A DNA stretch of 64,000 bases from Lutjanus erythropterus (Eukaryota; Chordata; Actinopteri; Lutjaniformes; Lutjanidae). The position numbers were made by a program, and so were the translations under genes. A model generated the notes under the pieces. The model ran no database searches and was not told the origin of the DNA. It saw only the letters and a program-made list of their open reading frames with translations. Each line of letters opens with the position of its first letter. Position 1 is the stretch's first letter. Of this stretch, positions 11,963 to 23,850 are shown one piece after another. The stretch is taken from the NCBI GenBank assembly GCA_020091685.1, contig CM034595.1, positions 13,940,525 through 14,004,524 of the forward strand, read 5' to 3'.

Positions 11963-13303
11963 GAAAATGTACCTCTACAGGGTGAAGACAAAATAAAAAG
12001 AAAGTCTTTGCCATTTTAAACCCTCTAAAACACGGTTCAAAACTCTTAGCTTTCCTCAGTATCATTCAATATTCATGACTAAACAAAAATCATAAGTTTA
12101 AGTTTGAAAACACAACACAACCACAGCTGTCATCACATTTCGATTCAAATACGACCAAGTCTTGTTAGTCGCACGTAAACACTTGACCGCAGCTTTTTGC
12201 GGCCGAGCTCTGCCCACTACAAACCAGTGAGAAGAGTACAGACAAAAAACACAACTACAGAAATATGTCATGTGAATTATCCAAAACTGTTCAAACTTTG
12301 GCAGGACATTCTCTGACCATGTAGTATCTCATAGCTCATTGAAGCTGAATAGGATTCAGAGCCTTTGATGCGTAAACACACAAGCAGAAAGTCTTCTTCC
12401 TTCCTGTGTCTCTAAACTCCACAACAGTTCCTGAGGATCTGGTCAGACCGTTTCACCCTATCAGAAAAACAGAAAAACAGCACCGGTCCCTCCTCCACTC
12501 CTCCCCTCCCCTCCTCTCCTCCCTCCCTCCCTTCCATCTCTCATTACGCCCAACGCTACAAGACCCCACCACAGAAAAATCCATAGCCATCGATCCCTGC
12601 GCCCAGCCACGGTCGCCACAATTATTCTTGAGGAGGAAACGTTGGCGATAAATTACATGTGTGCTTTTCATCTGCTGTTCTGGTGCGGTGAGCCCTCTGA
12701 GGACCTGGGTGGGGACGGCGAGGTGGGGGAGTCAAAAGAGTGACGTGCTGTCAGCGCCAGGAAGATCAGGCCTGTTAAAGCAGCATGGACCCCTCCAACC
12801 AGCAACACAAGCTTGCATAGATTACTTTCATTCCTGATTCACCTTAACCTCTAGTTTTCATATCTTTTATCTGTACACAAATGACACTTAACCCTTACCT
12901 TAAACTTTATGCTTATGCAACATTAACCCTAAAACTATGGTTGTGAGCCTCAAGATTAAGTCTCACTCTAAGTTCAACTGAAGGTTGGGGTTACATTAAG
13001 GCCAGACGTAGGTACAAGCATACACAAATAAAACTATACGTCACAAACATTGGTTTAAAAGCATCCCTGACCCAGCGTACCTGAAGTCTAGACACGAAAA
13101 TGCCATAAAAAACTACATTTCCTGCTAATGTGTGCTGAGAGCCCTTAAACTTTTTGGCTATTTGAATATTGGCTCGTCGCTTCCCTTTTGTTCCCATGAT
13201 ACACCTCAACCCTCCACCCCTCACTGGAATTAAATATGCCTTATTGTGAGACAATAAAAGAACTTTGAAGTCAAAATATACAACCTCTCTTTGCATGTGT
13301 GTG

Positions 13304-13305
<2 letters not shown>

Positions 13306-13343
<38 letters not shown>

Positions 13344-13360
13344 CGTGTGTGTGTGTGTTT
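13306..13360. repeat. (AT)n then (GT)n compound microsatellite
   Basis: An AT run of about 14 units (13306-13334) runs straight into GT repeats up to about 13357. Confidence 0.95.
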
Positions 13361-13369
13361 TAAATAACC

Positions 13370-13750
13370 CCGGAGGCGTCTGCATGCAGCTATAATTGCC
13401 TCCCTCATTAGTTATGTTTTAGCAGGAGCGAATGGGAGGGCAATTAATTTTACCGCTTAATTTTTGACACGGAATCCGCTGCTGTATTGATGTGCTCGCC
13501 ATTTTGGGTCTCATTTTTCAGGGAAATTAATTGACAAAGTGCGAAGATTTATCAGCATATCGCCAGATTAAGCGACAAACTGAAGCAATGAGGAAATCAA
13601 TTGTGGCCCTGTCGCTGTGTTCAACCCTCCTCCACCCCCTCCTCACCCACTCCCCACAACGCCCAGGAGCCTGGGAAAAGCTGGGTGGGTCAGATGCAGT
13701 GCACTTATTTATTTATTTGAGTCGCTCATTCATCAGCCGTTACAAATGAC
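13370..13750. promoter_or_regulatory. Strong candidate conserved noncoding element
   Basis: Unique sequence packed with homeodomain and TALE-like words: 'ttgcctccctcattagttat', 'ggcaattaattttaccgctt', 'gggaaattaattgacaaag', 'tcagcatatcgccagattaa'. There is no transposon signature and no coding frame (the 13531-13749 ORF has no recognisable product). The texture contrasts sharply with the repeats around it and resembles deeply conserved developmental enhancers. Needs alignment to be confirmed. Confidence 0.45.
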
Positions 13751-15268
13751 CCTGGCGGCTGACGACCACTGAATCCCCAACCCCCGCCACCCCACCCCCC
13801 CTCCCTCAGACACGACTGGTGTGTGAGGAGGGAGTGATTAACATAAAAAACACACAAATCAGGGAGGAACAATGAATCCCGTTAGAGGCAGGAGAAGGAG
13901 AGCGGAGGTGTTAACTTTTTTTTTCCTTTTTTTGGGGAGGGGGCCTCCACATGTCACGACTAGCAACTCAATCCACAGAAGGATGAAATTTGACATTTTC
14001 TGTTAGGGACTCTGTAGTCTTGGTGGTTTTGCCTGGCTGCAATGTAGTTATGGGTGCAAATACAAAATCTGCATTGATGGGTTTGCGTGTTTATTGCTAA
14101 GTCCCACTCCCTTATGCCAGCCAAGCTTGTCATACTCACATCTTTACAGTTTAAAATGATAACTCTAATTATAACTCTGAAACAATGGGTAAAAAAAACA
14201 AACAAAAAGGCAAGACTTAGACCTGAGACAGAAGTAGACAGAAGCAGACTTCTCTAATTTTACCCAGTGACCATCATTGTCAGTTAAGATGACACTTACC
14301 ACTAGCACATCTCAACAGTTGTCGCTAGCTAGCTAATTAAGCTAATCTTAGCGCTGATGGTAATTGACATCGCTCTGGTGGAAATCTCTGGTGGACTTCA
14401 AGCCCACGTAAAAAGGTCTGACATTTGACACACTTGTTGGCTACATACATGGTAACTTCTTAAAAGACAGAGACTAAACATGCATGTCCCAGGCAAAAAG
14501 TAAGCCTCATTATTAGTTGATGATCCATGTAGAGGACACGTGAACACAGAAGCAGCATTGTCAATAGGAGAGCTAGTTAATCCTAGTATTTATAAGTATG
14601 ACAAGGAAAAATTACATGATCAGACTGCTTACAGTACAGTAGACTAGCTTACAAGCAGGTTAGATTTGTGTTTTATGATTTGTATTTTTAAATAGTACAC
14701 TTCATTTTTAACACAAGACAAAAGACTTTTAGGATGAGGACTAACCAATGTGTCTTGCAAAGGAAACATAAGTTGCTTGGCTTGGGTTGCTGGAGTGTAA
14801 ACTTCTCCAAGCCTGCAGGACAGAGCAGCTAATGTTAAAAAACTAAAGCCTAAAAACTGATATAGTAATGTGTAGGGACCAGCTTCCTGACACTAAGTAA
14901 ATTATAACACAGTCGATGCGTACATATCTGTGATTACGGGTTCCTTACTTATTCATACATCGTCTCAGTGCTCAACCTATGCTCCATCTATCTCGTGGAG
15001 TTTCAGCTCGAGATCATAACACCGAGTGCTGTTCTGAGGGATCAGAAATGTTATTTTAAGGGATTATAAACCAATTATACACACTCGACAAAGACCAACT
15101 CATTCAAAACTTGCCACTCTGATGAAGTTCTTGGTGGTGCTTTGAGTTTTTCTTTACCAAGCGACTTTGAATTTTACAGTTCCAACAAATGAGCTAGATG
15201 TGTGTATCATTACACGCAGCTCCAGTACAAACTCCCCAGTTAGTCATCGTCCTGTGAGCCTCTACATA

Positions 15269-15271
<3 letters not shown>

Positions 15272-15332
<61 letters not shown>
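15272..15332. repeat. (CA)n microsatellite
   Basis: About 30 uninterrupted CA units; the ORF through it is a Thr-His artefact. Confidence 0.97.
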
Positions 15333-15340
<8 letters not shown>

Positions 15341-16587
15341 TCACATCCCCTCCATTACTGACTGCTCTGTTCCCAGGGAAGATTAGTTCAACTTTAAAAT
15401 CTCCTACTTATTTTATTAGTATTGCATCTTAGTGCCGTGAAGGAGCCGATTTATAACCTTTAAACAGATCACACACATGCAGATAATATTTCAGTGTGTC
15501 AGGTTGGCTGCTGGAATGTGATTGCAGTGATTGTGTAGCCGTAGCTAACCGTCCAACCCAGCACCAATTACAACTGGCAAAGGAGTGTCGGAGGGTCACA
15601 CTGGAGCAAATTGTGTTAGCTTTTTTTTGGGTGTCGCTAATCAAGTCGGGTCTTGTTGCTCACTAAAATGAGGCTGTTTCAGGTTTGTTCTTAATTTTCC
15701 TATTTTCCTATGATCATGCTCGGTCACCGTTGATCTTTCAAGCACTTTCCTGTTTCCATCTCAATCACTTCACTCACTCTCTTCAAGTCTGCATTTCCTC
15801 CTGCCAAACTCACACAAAGACACTCACGCACACACCACCACCACACGCCTCTCCAGGTGACAGCTAGGTGACAGTGTGACAGCCGCCGCCTGATGGGGAA
15901 TGATGAGGGCTGGAAACAAATGAAAATAAAACGTCTAATTATGTCAGAGGCGCCTTGACGTTACATCACTGTTAAAACACATTTAAAATAACATCCAGCA
16001 AGTCCACCATCTCACACACACACACACTTGCACACACAGCAGGCACCCGTGACGGATGGAGGGCTCTCCTGCAAGCGCTCAGTCAGGCTGTCAGGCCACT
16101 GGCTGCTGCTGCTTCTGTCATTGACTTAAAAGGGCATCAAGGAGCTGTGTGTGGGACATTACTGAGGCCGAGGGGAAACTGCTGGGCTGCAGCATAAAGA
16201 CACTTTCAGAGAGGCTGACTTGGGCTCCTATCGAGGGGCTATTATTCAAGACAGTATCCTCCCACCGCCCACCGCACCATCTGTCTATCCAAAGTTTTTA
16301 GTAAGTAAAAAAACATGAGTCAGTACAGTCCCACAGTGTACTGAACTGTACTGTACGTACAGAAATGAAAGGATGGGACTGGGAAGAAAAGGCACTGTGT
16401 GTGTGAGAAGACAGATATAACGAAAATATCCACTGATTTTCTACATTTTATGTTTTCATCGTCATGATGCTCTAATACCAGTACCAATGTGCTAGTGATA
16501 AAAGAAAGAGAATAAACTACAGATCCAGTTGGTGACTGTCATTTCAGTTTGCTGAAAAGCTCTGACATGTATATTTAAATTAGATTT

Positions 16588-17375
16588 GAAGGGATGGTTT
16601 GGATTACTTGAAGTGGGGTTGCATGCTGTTTGGAGAAACAGAGAAGAGTATCAGCACGGAAGCTAAGCAATCAACTGCTGTGGACAGGGTCAGCAACAAA
16701 GGGTATTTTAGCCACTTAAAAAGGTCCAGAAAAGAAATCAATATCAGTTTAAGTGTATACTATACTTAAAACATTTTCAGCACTTAGCCATCAGAAAGGC
16801 TTTCCTGATGGGAGGCTGCCATTATATAAACCAAGTATCGCTCTCTCCAAACCAGCCAAACTCGATAGGTGAAAACAGTAATTTTATCTTGCAGAAGACG
16901 GGAGCTGCTGGTCGACCGGTGCCTCGATCTGTTTGTTTGTGTTTTTGTGTGACTTCGGTGAATCCAAACTAACATTTTAAAAGATCAAAATCACACAGTA
17001 ACACAAACAAACTAACATACAGAGGCAGTGGTAGACCAGCAACTCCCATGTTCTGTGAGGCAAAATGACTCATTTTGCTGATGAAGTTTGGTTGGTTTGG
17101 AGAGGGCTGTATTTGGCTTATAAAACAGAATTTTCATGCCAGAAAAGGCTGTTTGACCGGAAGTTTAAGCTGTGAAAGTATTCTCAATACAGCATACACT
17201 CAAACTTACTTTGATTTTTTTAGATTGGCCTTTTTTAAATTGCTGAAATAGATTTTGCTACTGACCCTGTCCACAGTGGCTTATCTTCCTACACCTCCTG
17301 CTTCCCCTGCATGTTGACCTCCATCTCCTGTAGGTAACACACTGACTATATTTAACAACCTCATACAAACCCAAG
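16588..17375. mobile_element. MITE family A, copy 2, foldback form
   Basis: Begins 'gaagggatggtttggattac', the same end as copy 1. The left half (16588-16985) and right half (16985-17375) are inverse copies. 'ggagctgctggtcgacc' on the left answers 'ggtagaccagcaactccc' on the right, and 'gtttggagaaaca…cactgctgtggacaggg'-type text answers 'ccctgtccacagtggc'. The whole element could therefore fold into a long hairpin centred near 16985. It ends in an A-rich tract (about 17383-17400). No coding potential. Confidence 0.65.
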
Positions 17376-17684
17376 GTAAGGTAAAAAAAAAAAAAAAAAA
17401 CACTGAGAAAAATAACAATATGCAATATTTTCTGTATTGCTAGCTGCATTAATGATATATGCCACATATTTCATAGTTTCCAAGAGACCAATACTAGGTT
17501 CTTGAAATATAATTGCTACAAATAATTAAAACTGTAATCTACTCAAATTGCACCAGTTCTCTTTTTTGGATCAAAGGTGGAATGGTATGAATAAACATCC
17601 AACACAATTAAATTATTGTGCATTTTTTAATTTTTTTATCCCATTTTGCAGCATAGATAAAGGAACACACACTGATCTATGTGG

Positions 17685-17830
17685 GAAAACACACTCTTGA
17701 GGATCAGATGGATTTGATGAACACACACTTGCTGACCAGCTGGGTTTGGAGAACACACACACTTGGTGACCAGATGGATTTTGGGGAAATACACATGACA
17801 AACCAGTTGGATCTGGGGAATACACACACT
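17685..17830. repeat. Minisatellite, about 33-36 bp unit, four degenerate copies
   Basis: Units start with ACACAC and contain 'gaccagatgga' or 'gaccagctggg' followed by 'tttg-gga' (units near 17688, 17721, 17756 and 17792). The minus-strand ORFs over this region simply translate the repeat (C-V-F-x-x-x motifs), so they are not genes. Confidence 0.7.
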
Positions 17831-18420
17831 ACCTTAATTCCCTCATCAAGAAACCCTCCAAATTTGGAGGATGTCAGACAACAAAAACAAACACGAAATC
17901 CAAACATCTCCTTCTTTCTCTTTGGCTATTGTCATCTCCATCCAAATATAATTGGCTGATATAACATCACATAATTGTGACGGTCCTATCGGGATCTGGA
18001 TGCAAGGGTTTAACCATCTAACAAGAGTGTTTGCGAGACGGCCAAGAACTAGTTCTCGACTTTCTCTGGATGTTGAAAATCAGTACAGATGGACGTGGCT
18101 ATTATCGGCCAAAAACGTGTGTATATTTTTTCCAAACAAAGCTGTGAAGATTCATAATTAATGTGAGATTTTCACAGTTAACACACAAACTTCATTTTGT
18201 TAAACAGCCTACAGCTATAGAGGTATGAAAAAGTACATTCTGTCTGATCCAAGTATAGTGTTTCTTGATGAATAACCTTCTGTCTCTCACTCGGTGAAAC
18301 ACTGTTTGCCTGTTAAAAAAGGGAATCACATGATTTTTGCCATTTAGAGTGTCAGTCGAAGTGTTTACGGAGGAGTAGGAGCAGCGACAGTTCATGGTGT
18401 AGGTTACCAGTGTCTCTCAC

Positions 18421-18587
18421 CAGTGTGTGTCCTGTAGTGGTCCTTCATGGCCGACAGGTTGAGGAAGGCATAGTGGCAGGAGGGCCAGGCGCACTTATAT
18501 GGTTTCTCCCCACTGTGCAGTTTCATGTGGTTGTTCAGGGCCCATTTTTCACTGAAGGAGCGCTCGCACAAGTCACATTCAAACTTC
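18421..18587 (-). CDS. znf407: C2H2 zinc-finger exon encoding two fingers, one with C-x4-C (ZNF407-like)
   Basis: The acceptor (…ctctcctgcag) lies just above 18587 and the donor (actg|gtgaga) at 18420. The 167 nt carry one base completing an arginine codon, 55 codons, and one base starting a glycine codon. Finger one is FECDLCERSFSEKWALNNH followed by MKLH, then an SGEKP linker. Finger two is YKCAWPSCHYAFLNLSAMKD followed by HYRTH, with four residues between its cysteines instead of two. Likely helix contact residues (-1,2,3,6) are E/W/A/N and N/S/A/D. The upstream intron ends in an expanded CCT microsatellite as its pyrimidine tract (18619-18652). The exon joins directly to the 54705-54779 exon across a 36-kb intron, reading G-V-G-Q-R-K-E-R-K-F-E-C. 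Role: DNA binding in the nucleus, inferred from the family. ZNF407 is favoured; ZNF335 remains possible. Confidence 0.87.
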
Positions 18588-18618
18588 CTGCAGGAGAGGA
18601 AGAGAGGCAGAGGGGAAC

Positions 18619-18652
18619 GAGGAGGAGGAGGAGGAGGAGGAGGAGGAGGAGG
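18619..18652. repeat. (GAG)n microsatellite; (CCT)n on the transcribed strand
   Basis: About 11 triplets, located 30-65 nt upstream of the acceptor of the 18421-18587 exon. On the transcript it is a long pyrimidine tract. The overlapping poly-Pro ORF text is an artefact of it. Confidence 0.9.
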
Positions 18653-18806
18653 GGAAAAAAACGAAGAGTTATTTACTGATCCCAAAGCTGACGTAAAACG
18701 CTAGACAATCTACCCTGTGAGAAAGGAAATGGAGGTTGCTGGGTATTCGCGCACACACACCCACTGAGCACAGGGCCCGTATGACTGCATGCTGTACATC
18801 TACGCC

Positions 18807-18810
<4 letters not shown>

Positions 18811-18843
<33 letters not shown>

Positions 18844-18850
18844 CACACAC
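18811..18850. repeat. (CA)n microsatellite
   Basis: About 19 CA units with one break. Confidence 0.95.
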
Positions 18851-19628
18851 AGAATGCAGTTGGCTGCTGGTGTGTCATGTCTGTATAAGCAGGCATTGAT
18901 TTTTCTGTCCTGGCCTGCCACCTCCACCATTTATTCTCTGCTTTGCACCAGGGCCCAGAGGACCAGAGAAATTCTGTTACAGTCCACACACACATACATA
19001 CACACATACATACTTAGGCCACCTTTGGGGTCGTATGACAGAACTCCCCACCTTTGTGGACACCACTTTCTGAATGGTTTAGAGGGAAGCTGCCACCATT
19101 TTCAGATGTGGAAGGATGCCCTCAATACCAAAATCACGTGATATTTTGGATTAAAGCATGTTTTTTTCCAGTCTGACTTTTAACCTGGACTTTGGGGACA
19201 AATCTTATTTAAGAAACCTTTGGGGACTTGGGCTAAACACAGATTCTGATAGAAGTAATCTTTGGGGTCTTATTTTTTGCAAGCCAGAGTGTTGGAACTA
19301 TTTATTTATTTATTATTAGTATTTGGTATTGTTTAGGTAGTATTTGGATTTGATTATTCTGCATTGATTTATTTGAATTCAATATAATTACATTTTTGCA
19401 AGTATTCTGTTTATTATTTGTTATGTTGTTTTCATAAAACAAAAAACAACATTAAAAGGACAAATGGCCACTACACAGAGATTCTAAACCTTGAGATTTG
19501 TCCCAGGAGAGTCATTTTAATTGATGGTCAGAACTTCCTGACATTTTGCTAATATTCACTGAATCAACACAAAACATATGAAGTTGGTTGAAATTATGAT
19601 AAGTAAATGTTACAACCAATGACAAGGG

Positions 19629-19655
19629 CACACACACACACACACACACACACAC
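19629..19655. repeat. (CA)n microsatellite
   Basis: About 13 CA units. Confidence 0.95.
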
Positions 19656-19882
19656 CCCGCAGGGCCAGTGGGGAGAATAGAGTTCACCTGTCCAGCGTCC
19701 CTGACCACTTAGCCAGGGCTAAATGAACAGTTAGCAACATTTTACCTCCCGCCTCTCTCTTAACGCTCCTGCAGCAGAGCTTCCCTCCATCTTAACTTCT
19801 CTACAAACATGGCCTTCTAATCTCTGCTCACGAAATCGACACCAGCGCTCGCTCTGTTTCGGATAGTCGGTGCCAATCCAAT

Positions 19883-20623
19883 TAGAGCTGCAACAATTAA
19901 TCAAATAGTTGTCAACTATTTAATTACTTGCCAACTATTTTGCTCATTTTTTTTAAAGAAAAAAAGTCAAAAGTCTCTTGCTCTCTAAAAAGTGAATATT
20001 TTCTAGTTTCTTTACTCCTCTATGACAGTAAACTGAACATCTTTAGGTTGTAGACAAAGCAAGAAATTTGAGGACGTCATCTTGGACTGATCAACATTTT
20101 CTCCTTTTCTGACATTTTATAGACCAAACACCTAATTGATTGCATTCTTTGAAATAAAGGTGCTAACTACAATTATAAAATGTTCTTTGGCTCATCTCGA
20201 TGGGAGCACCGTTTTTGGTTCCTGGCAGAATCTTTTAGAAATGTTTAATGTTGAAGGTTATACGGCTAGAACCATCTGTGAAAGGTTTCACCCAGAACCC
20301 GCTATAAGAGATTCTACAGAGATCCCATAAATACTGCAACGGTTCCATCCAGAGCCCTCTTTAGGGGTTCTATCCAGAACCTCTCCACCTTCTACATGTG
20401 CTAACAAGAACCCATCCAGAACCTTTGTATATTCCAAGGGTTTTATATCTAGAAGTCACTGAGGCGGTTCTACCAAAAATCTTTTTATATTCCGAGGGTT
20501 TTATCTAGAACCAACCACGGGGGTTCTATACCTCAGTCTTATTTCTAAGTGTAAATAAGACAGTAATAGGAAAATAATGGACAGATTAATGGATAATGAA
20601 AATAATCATTAGTTGCAGCCCTG
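19883..20623. mobile_element. hAT-type MITE ('AGGGCTGCAAC' family) with 8-bp target duplication
   Basis: The left end TAGAGCTGCAAC and right end GTTGCAGCCCTG are inverse copies. Both ends are flanked by the same 8 bases, AATCCAAT (19875-19882 and 20624-20631), the classical hAT duplication length. The interior ('gtcaactattt', 'tactcctctatgacagtaaa', 'catcttggactg', 'ctgacattttatagaccaaa') is the widespread fish repeat also seen at 29753, 38520 and 39051. It is interrupted by a second element at about 20141-20556. Confidence 0.8.
20141..20556. mobile_element. GGTTCT/AGAACC foldback repeat, nested inside the hAT element
   Basis: Contains repeated 'ggttcta', 'agaacc' and 'ccagaacc' words every 20-45 bases. 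The left end 'cattctttgaaataaaggtg' and right end 'ttatttctaagtgtaaataa' are related to the ends of the larger copy at 45685-46428. The host repeat resumes on either side ('caaacacctaattgatt' and 'aaaataatggacagattaat'), so this inserted after the host. Confidence 0.6.
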
Positions 20624-20899
20624 AATCCAATAAATGAAAAAGCATGATTTATCGTGTGCGCTGTGTGTCATTTTGTAGTATGGTGCCAAAAGCTTCTTTT
20701 GATATCACAACAGAAATGTGACTGCGCATGGCGTTCTCTCTTTACTCTGGACATCTGTCTATTCTTATGCTGACGCCTACCACCTAACAAAAGCTGTGTT
20801 TTTACCAATGTGTAGGATGTTTGCACCTATATTCATCTGCTGTGTTATTAGGCTTCAAGAAACACACACACAAGTAAAAACAATAGGAAAAAGCCCGTG

Positions 20900-21120
20900 C
20901 TTGAATTAATCTTTACCCCCGCACTATAATTTAGGCACAGAATGACTAATGTGCGAGTCATAAACAAATGAAGTCGGGTTTTGGGGAGCATTCGTCTTGC
21001 AGCGAGGGCCATGTTATTTTAGGGAGGGCGGCTGTCTTTAAGTCCTGATTGTGTCGCTTAATCCCCGTGGTATCTGTTTCATAGTGAGCAGCATGACACT
21101 CACCTGAACAAATAATGACT
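20900..21120. promoter_or_regulatory. Candidate conserved noncoding element
   Basis: Unique non-repetitive block ('gcactataatttaggcacag', 'gagtcataaacaaatgaagt', 'attgtgtcgcttaatccccg') without coding frame. Texture-based inference. Confidence 0.3.
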
Positions 21121-21727
21121 CCAAGCAGCATGTAGCATGTGTCTGAATCAATAATTCAAACTCATACATCTTCCTTACTGGAAGAAGGAGGGGGGGAACG
21201 GCAAAGGGGAATGAGAGGGAGGGAGGGAGTGAAAAGAGAGAAAGGAGCGAATTAAAGATGGGGAGGTGGGGAGAAGGAGAGATAGAAAGGAAAATGTGTC
21301 CTGGCTTCCATATCAATCTATATGTTCCATAAAGATGAATCTAAATGTGATATGGATGTCATCCTGCGCCAGTTGAGGGGACATTTTAAGCTCACTTACC
21401 AGGAAGGATGGAGTAGCTTTAAAATGGCGCCTTTATCACCTGGCTCTAAGCTCAAATGCATATTTAAACAGCACTGTTTTCCTCTCGTTCTCATCAACCC
21501 ACTTGGCAGAGACTTTATTTGACCAACAGATGTATGTCTACATCTGTATTTCCTTCCTCTTCCTTCCTCCCTGCGGTATTTATAGAACAGCTCGTCGCCC
21601 ATGCCACCGTGGGAGAGGTAAATAAGATGAGTGAAGAGATGCTATCTTTTATTGTAAGCATTATGCACAACACTCCTGCTTTATGAGCTAAACGGGCCAT
21701 TGTTTATCACAGGGCGTAATCGCAAAG

Positions 21728-21753
21728 TCAGGCAGGCAGGCAGGCAGGCAGGC
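21728..21753. repeat. (CAGG)n tetranucleotide repeat
   Basis: Six perfect GGCA/CAGG units. Confidence 0.9.
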
Positions 21754-22489
21754 CTTGACGTGGGCACGCGGCATGCTGGGATGGAGGGAAAAACGAGAGA
21801 GAAAAAAAGGCAGGAGGAGAGGAGAGAAGATGGAGGAGTCAGGGCTGGCAGAGTTGACTATCAGTGGGGGTTTTGTAAGGATGAGAGGAGGGTTTGCGTC
21901 TGTTTTTATGGGATCAGATGGAGCGCTTTGATCTTGTCCCCGCATGTCAGATCCCGTCACGATCCACCGTCTCGCCCATACATATGCATACTGCCTCTAA
22001 ACAGCCAGGCACCATGCAAAACACACCAAAGGTAGGAGGTAGAGGGAAGAGAGATAGAGGGAAAGAGCACGGGAGAGAGGGTGAGTGATTTTGTGTGTAG
22101 TTATGCATGTGTATAAAAGAGGGAGAAAGGGAAAGAGAGTCAGAAATAAGAGAGAAAGAGAGGTCTGCCGATGTAAAATATTGAAGACTTATAATGCTCA
22201 CTAGAACTGAATCTCAACACACAAACCAGCCACAATTAATTCAGAAACGCTGCCAAAGCATTTCAGATTCAACATAGCCTGAGAAAGTTCTGAAACTCTG
22301 AATTTTTAGGATTATATGGATGGCAAGTATATGTCCATGGCTGTGGTCTCTAACTGTATGTAATGAAGCCTGTTCTGCTTTCAAGCCGACATATGTGCAA
22401 GTGTAGAACATGAACACCAATCTGTTGATAGTGGGAGAGACGCTGGACGCAAAACTACAATAGAAAGACACTGCAATCAGAGCATTTTG

Positions 22490-23595
22490 ACCACTGACTG
22501 TAAATAAAGGTGGTTGTCACATGTCCACCCCTCCCACTGTAAGGAAAGTAAAGCCAAAATATCCCTGGTAATTTTGTAGTAGTGACCAGGGTTGGAGCTG
22601 CATGGTTGAGTTCCTGCCCGTACACCCGGCTGACTCAGCTGTCCATAATGACATGAAACCCTCTTTTAATAGCATAAATAGCAACTACCTTGAACATTCA
22701 TCAGCATAAGAAGTATCTAAAATGACAGAAACCATCTTTGGGAAGAATGTACCTGACGTGTACTTTGACTTCTTAGTTTGGTCTGTGTCCCATCTGCTAA
22801 CATGGAGAGGGTGGGGTTTATGACCTATGCTGCAGCCAGCCAGCAGGGGGCAATCAAGTGTTCTGGTTTCATTTTGGAAGTTTATCCTCCACGACTACAG
22901 CAGCGCGTGCATATTCTGCAGCTGGTGCCTCCTTTAAATTCTGTTATATTTTTGCTTTAATCTGTACTTTTTTTTGCTTTATTGCTGAAGCACACCTGTG
23001 ACAGAAATACACTCATAAGCATTGGAATATGATCACCAATGCAAATGGCATCTTTCAAACACCCAGCCCGATCAGCTGGACACACTGCCACTGACCACCC
23101 CAGGAGGAGAGCAGTAGAACAGGGACAAGAGACATGCTAACCCATCCTGGACTGAATGCTGGTCCTGACTTATGTCCAGTCAGGAAGGTAGACAAAATGG
23201 GAGGGCCCACTGATGGGAAATCAGAGACTCTTATTTTACAAGACCTGCTCAAGCTGTTGCACTTGACAGGCGGACAAACTCTGAGCTGACAGGACGCAAC
23301 ATGCAAGACTCCAGCAGGACGAGGGGAGATGGACTCAGCCGGTTGAGCTCAATCACAGTCACAGATGATGGACAAATGTTTCCCAGATCATTTTAATCAA
23401 AAATCAAAATGTATTTATTAGTTATTTTATCCTATCCTATTCTGATTTTAATTATCTATACTATATGTTATAGGCAGGTAGCATGAAGGAACTAAAATGT
23501 TCTTTTTGTTATGCAACTCTGTGTTGTGTAATGATCATAAATGACCTTGATACCTTAAGCTGTCATGTTGTCCATCTTATATGTACACAGGTCTT
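22490..23595. mobile_element. Probable relic DNA element with 'tgtatataaagatgg'-type ends
   Basis: The left end 'gactgtaaataaaggtggtt' and right end 'catgttgtccatcttatatg' are loosely inverse. The interior phrase 'gcagccagccagcagggggc' is one I recognise from a common fish repeat. The long gap between ends and weak similarity leave the limits uncertain. Confidence 0.35.
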
Positions 23596-23739
23596 CCTCA
23601 GGAAAAAAAGGGAAATTAGATGCATATTTGACTAAATGGCTGCTGTTGCAATAACTTCATTACATTCACATGTGCTTAATCACAAGATAAATAAAATAGA
23701 TTAATATTAAATATAATTTTGAGACGTCTTGCACAATTT

Positions 23740-23850
23740 TCACAGATCACACAGATTTCTCATTTCCTTCCCATGGTTTTTGACTGAGGAGGACGATGTG
23801 TTGGGTTGAAACACTGCTAATAAAAAGGAGCTCTCGTGTTATTGTGTGGG
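23740..23850. mobile_element. Possible Penelope-like terminal fragment
   Basis: The text 'gaggaggacgatgtgttggg' followed by 'ttgaaacactgctaataaaa' resembles the '…gaggacg…cgaaacg…ataaa' tails found next to Penelope-like elements in fish. Short and degenerate. Confidence 0.25.

Larger units (their letters stand above)
6603..18420 (-). other. Intron, about 11.8 kb
   Basis: Bounded by the donor at 18420 and the acceptor at 6603. Contents in order: a CCCC-type MITE fragment (7337-7505), a possible conserved element (8780-9000), hAT-like debris (9253-9375), a TIR element (9463-10288), MITE family A copies (11690-11962 and 16588-17375), AT/GT simple repeats (13306-13360), a strong conserved-element candidate (13370-13750), a CA run (15272-15332) and a minisatellite (17685-17830). 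About 10290-11690, 12000-13300 and 13950-15270 hold no recognisable feature beyond AT-rich DNA. ORFs here are not coding-like. Confidence 0.8.

Noticed and set aside
18410-18679. Plus-strand ORF with an arginine-rich tail
   Set aside because: It is the antisense shadow of the finger exon plus the GAG repeat.
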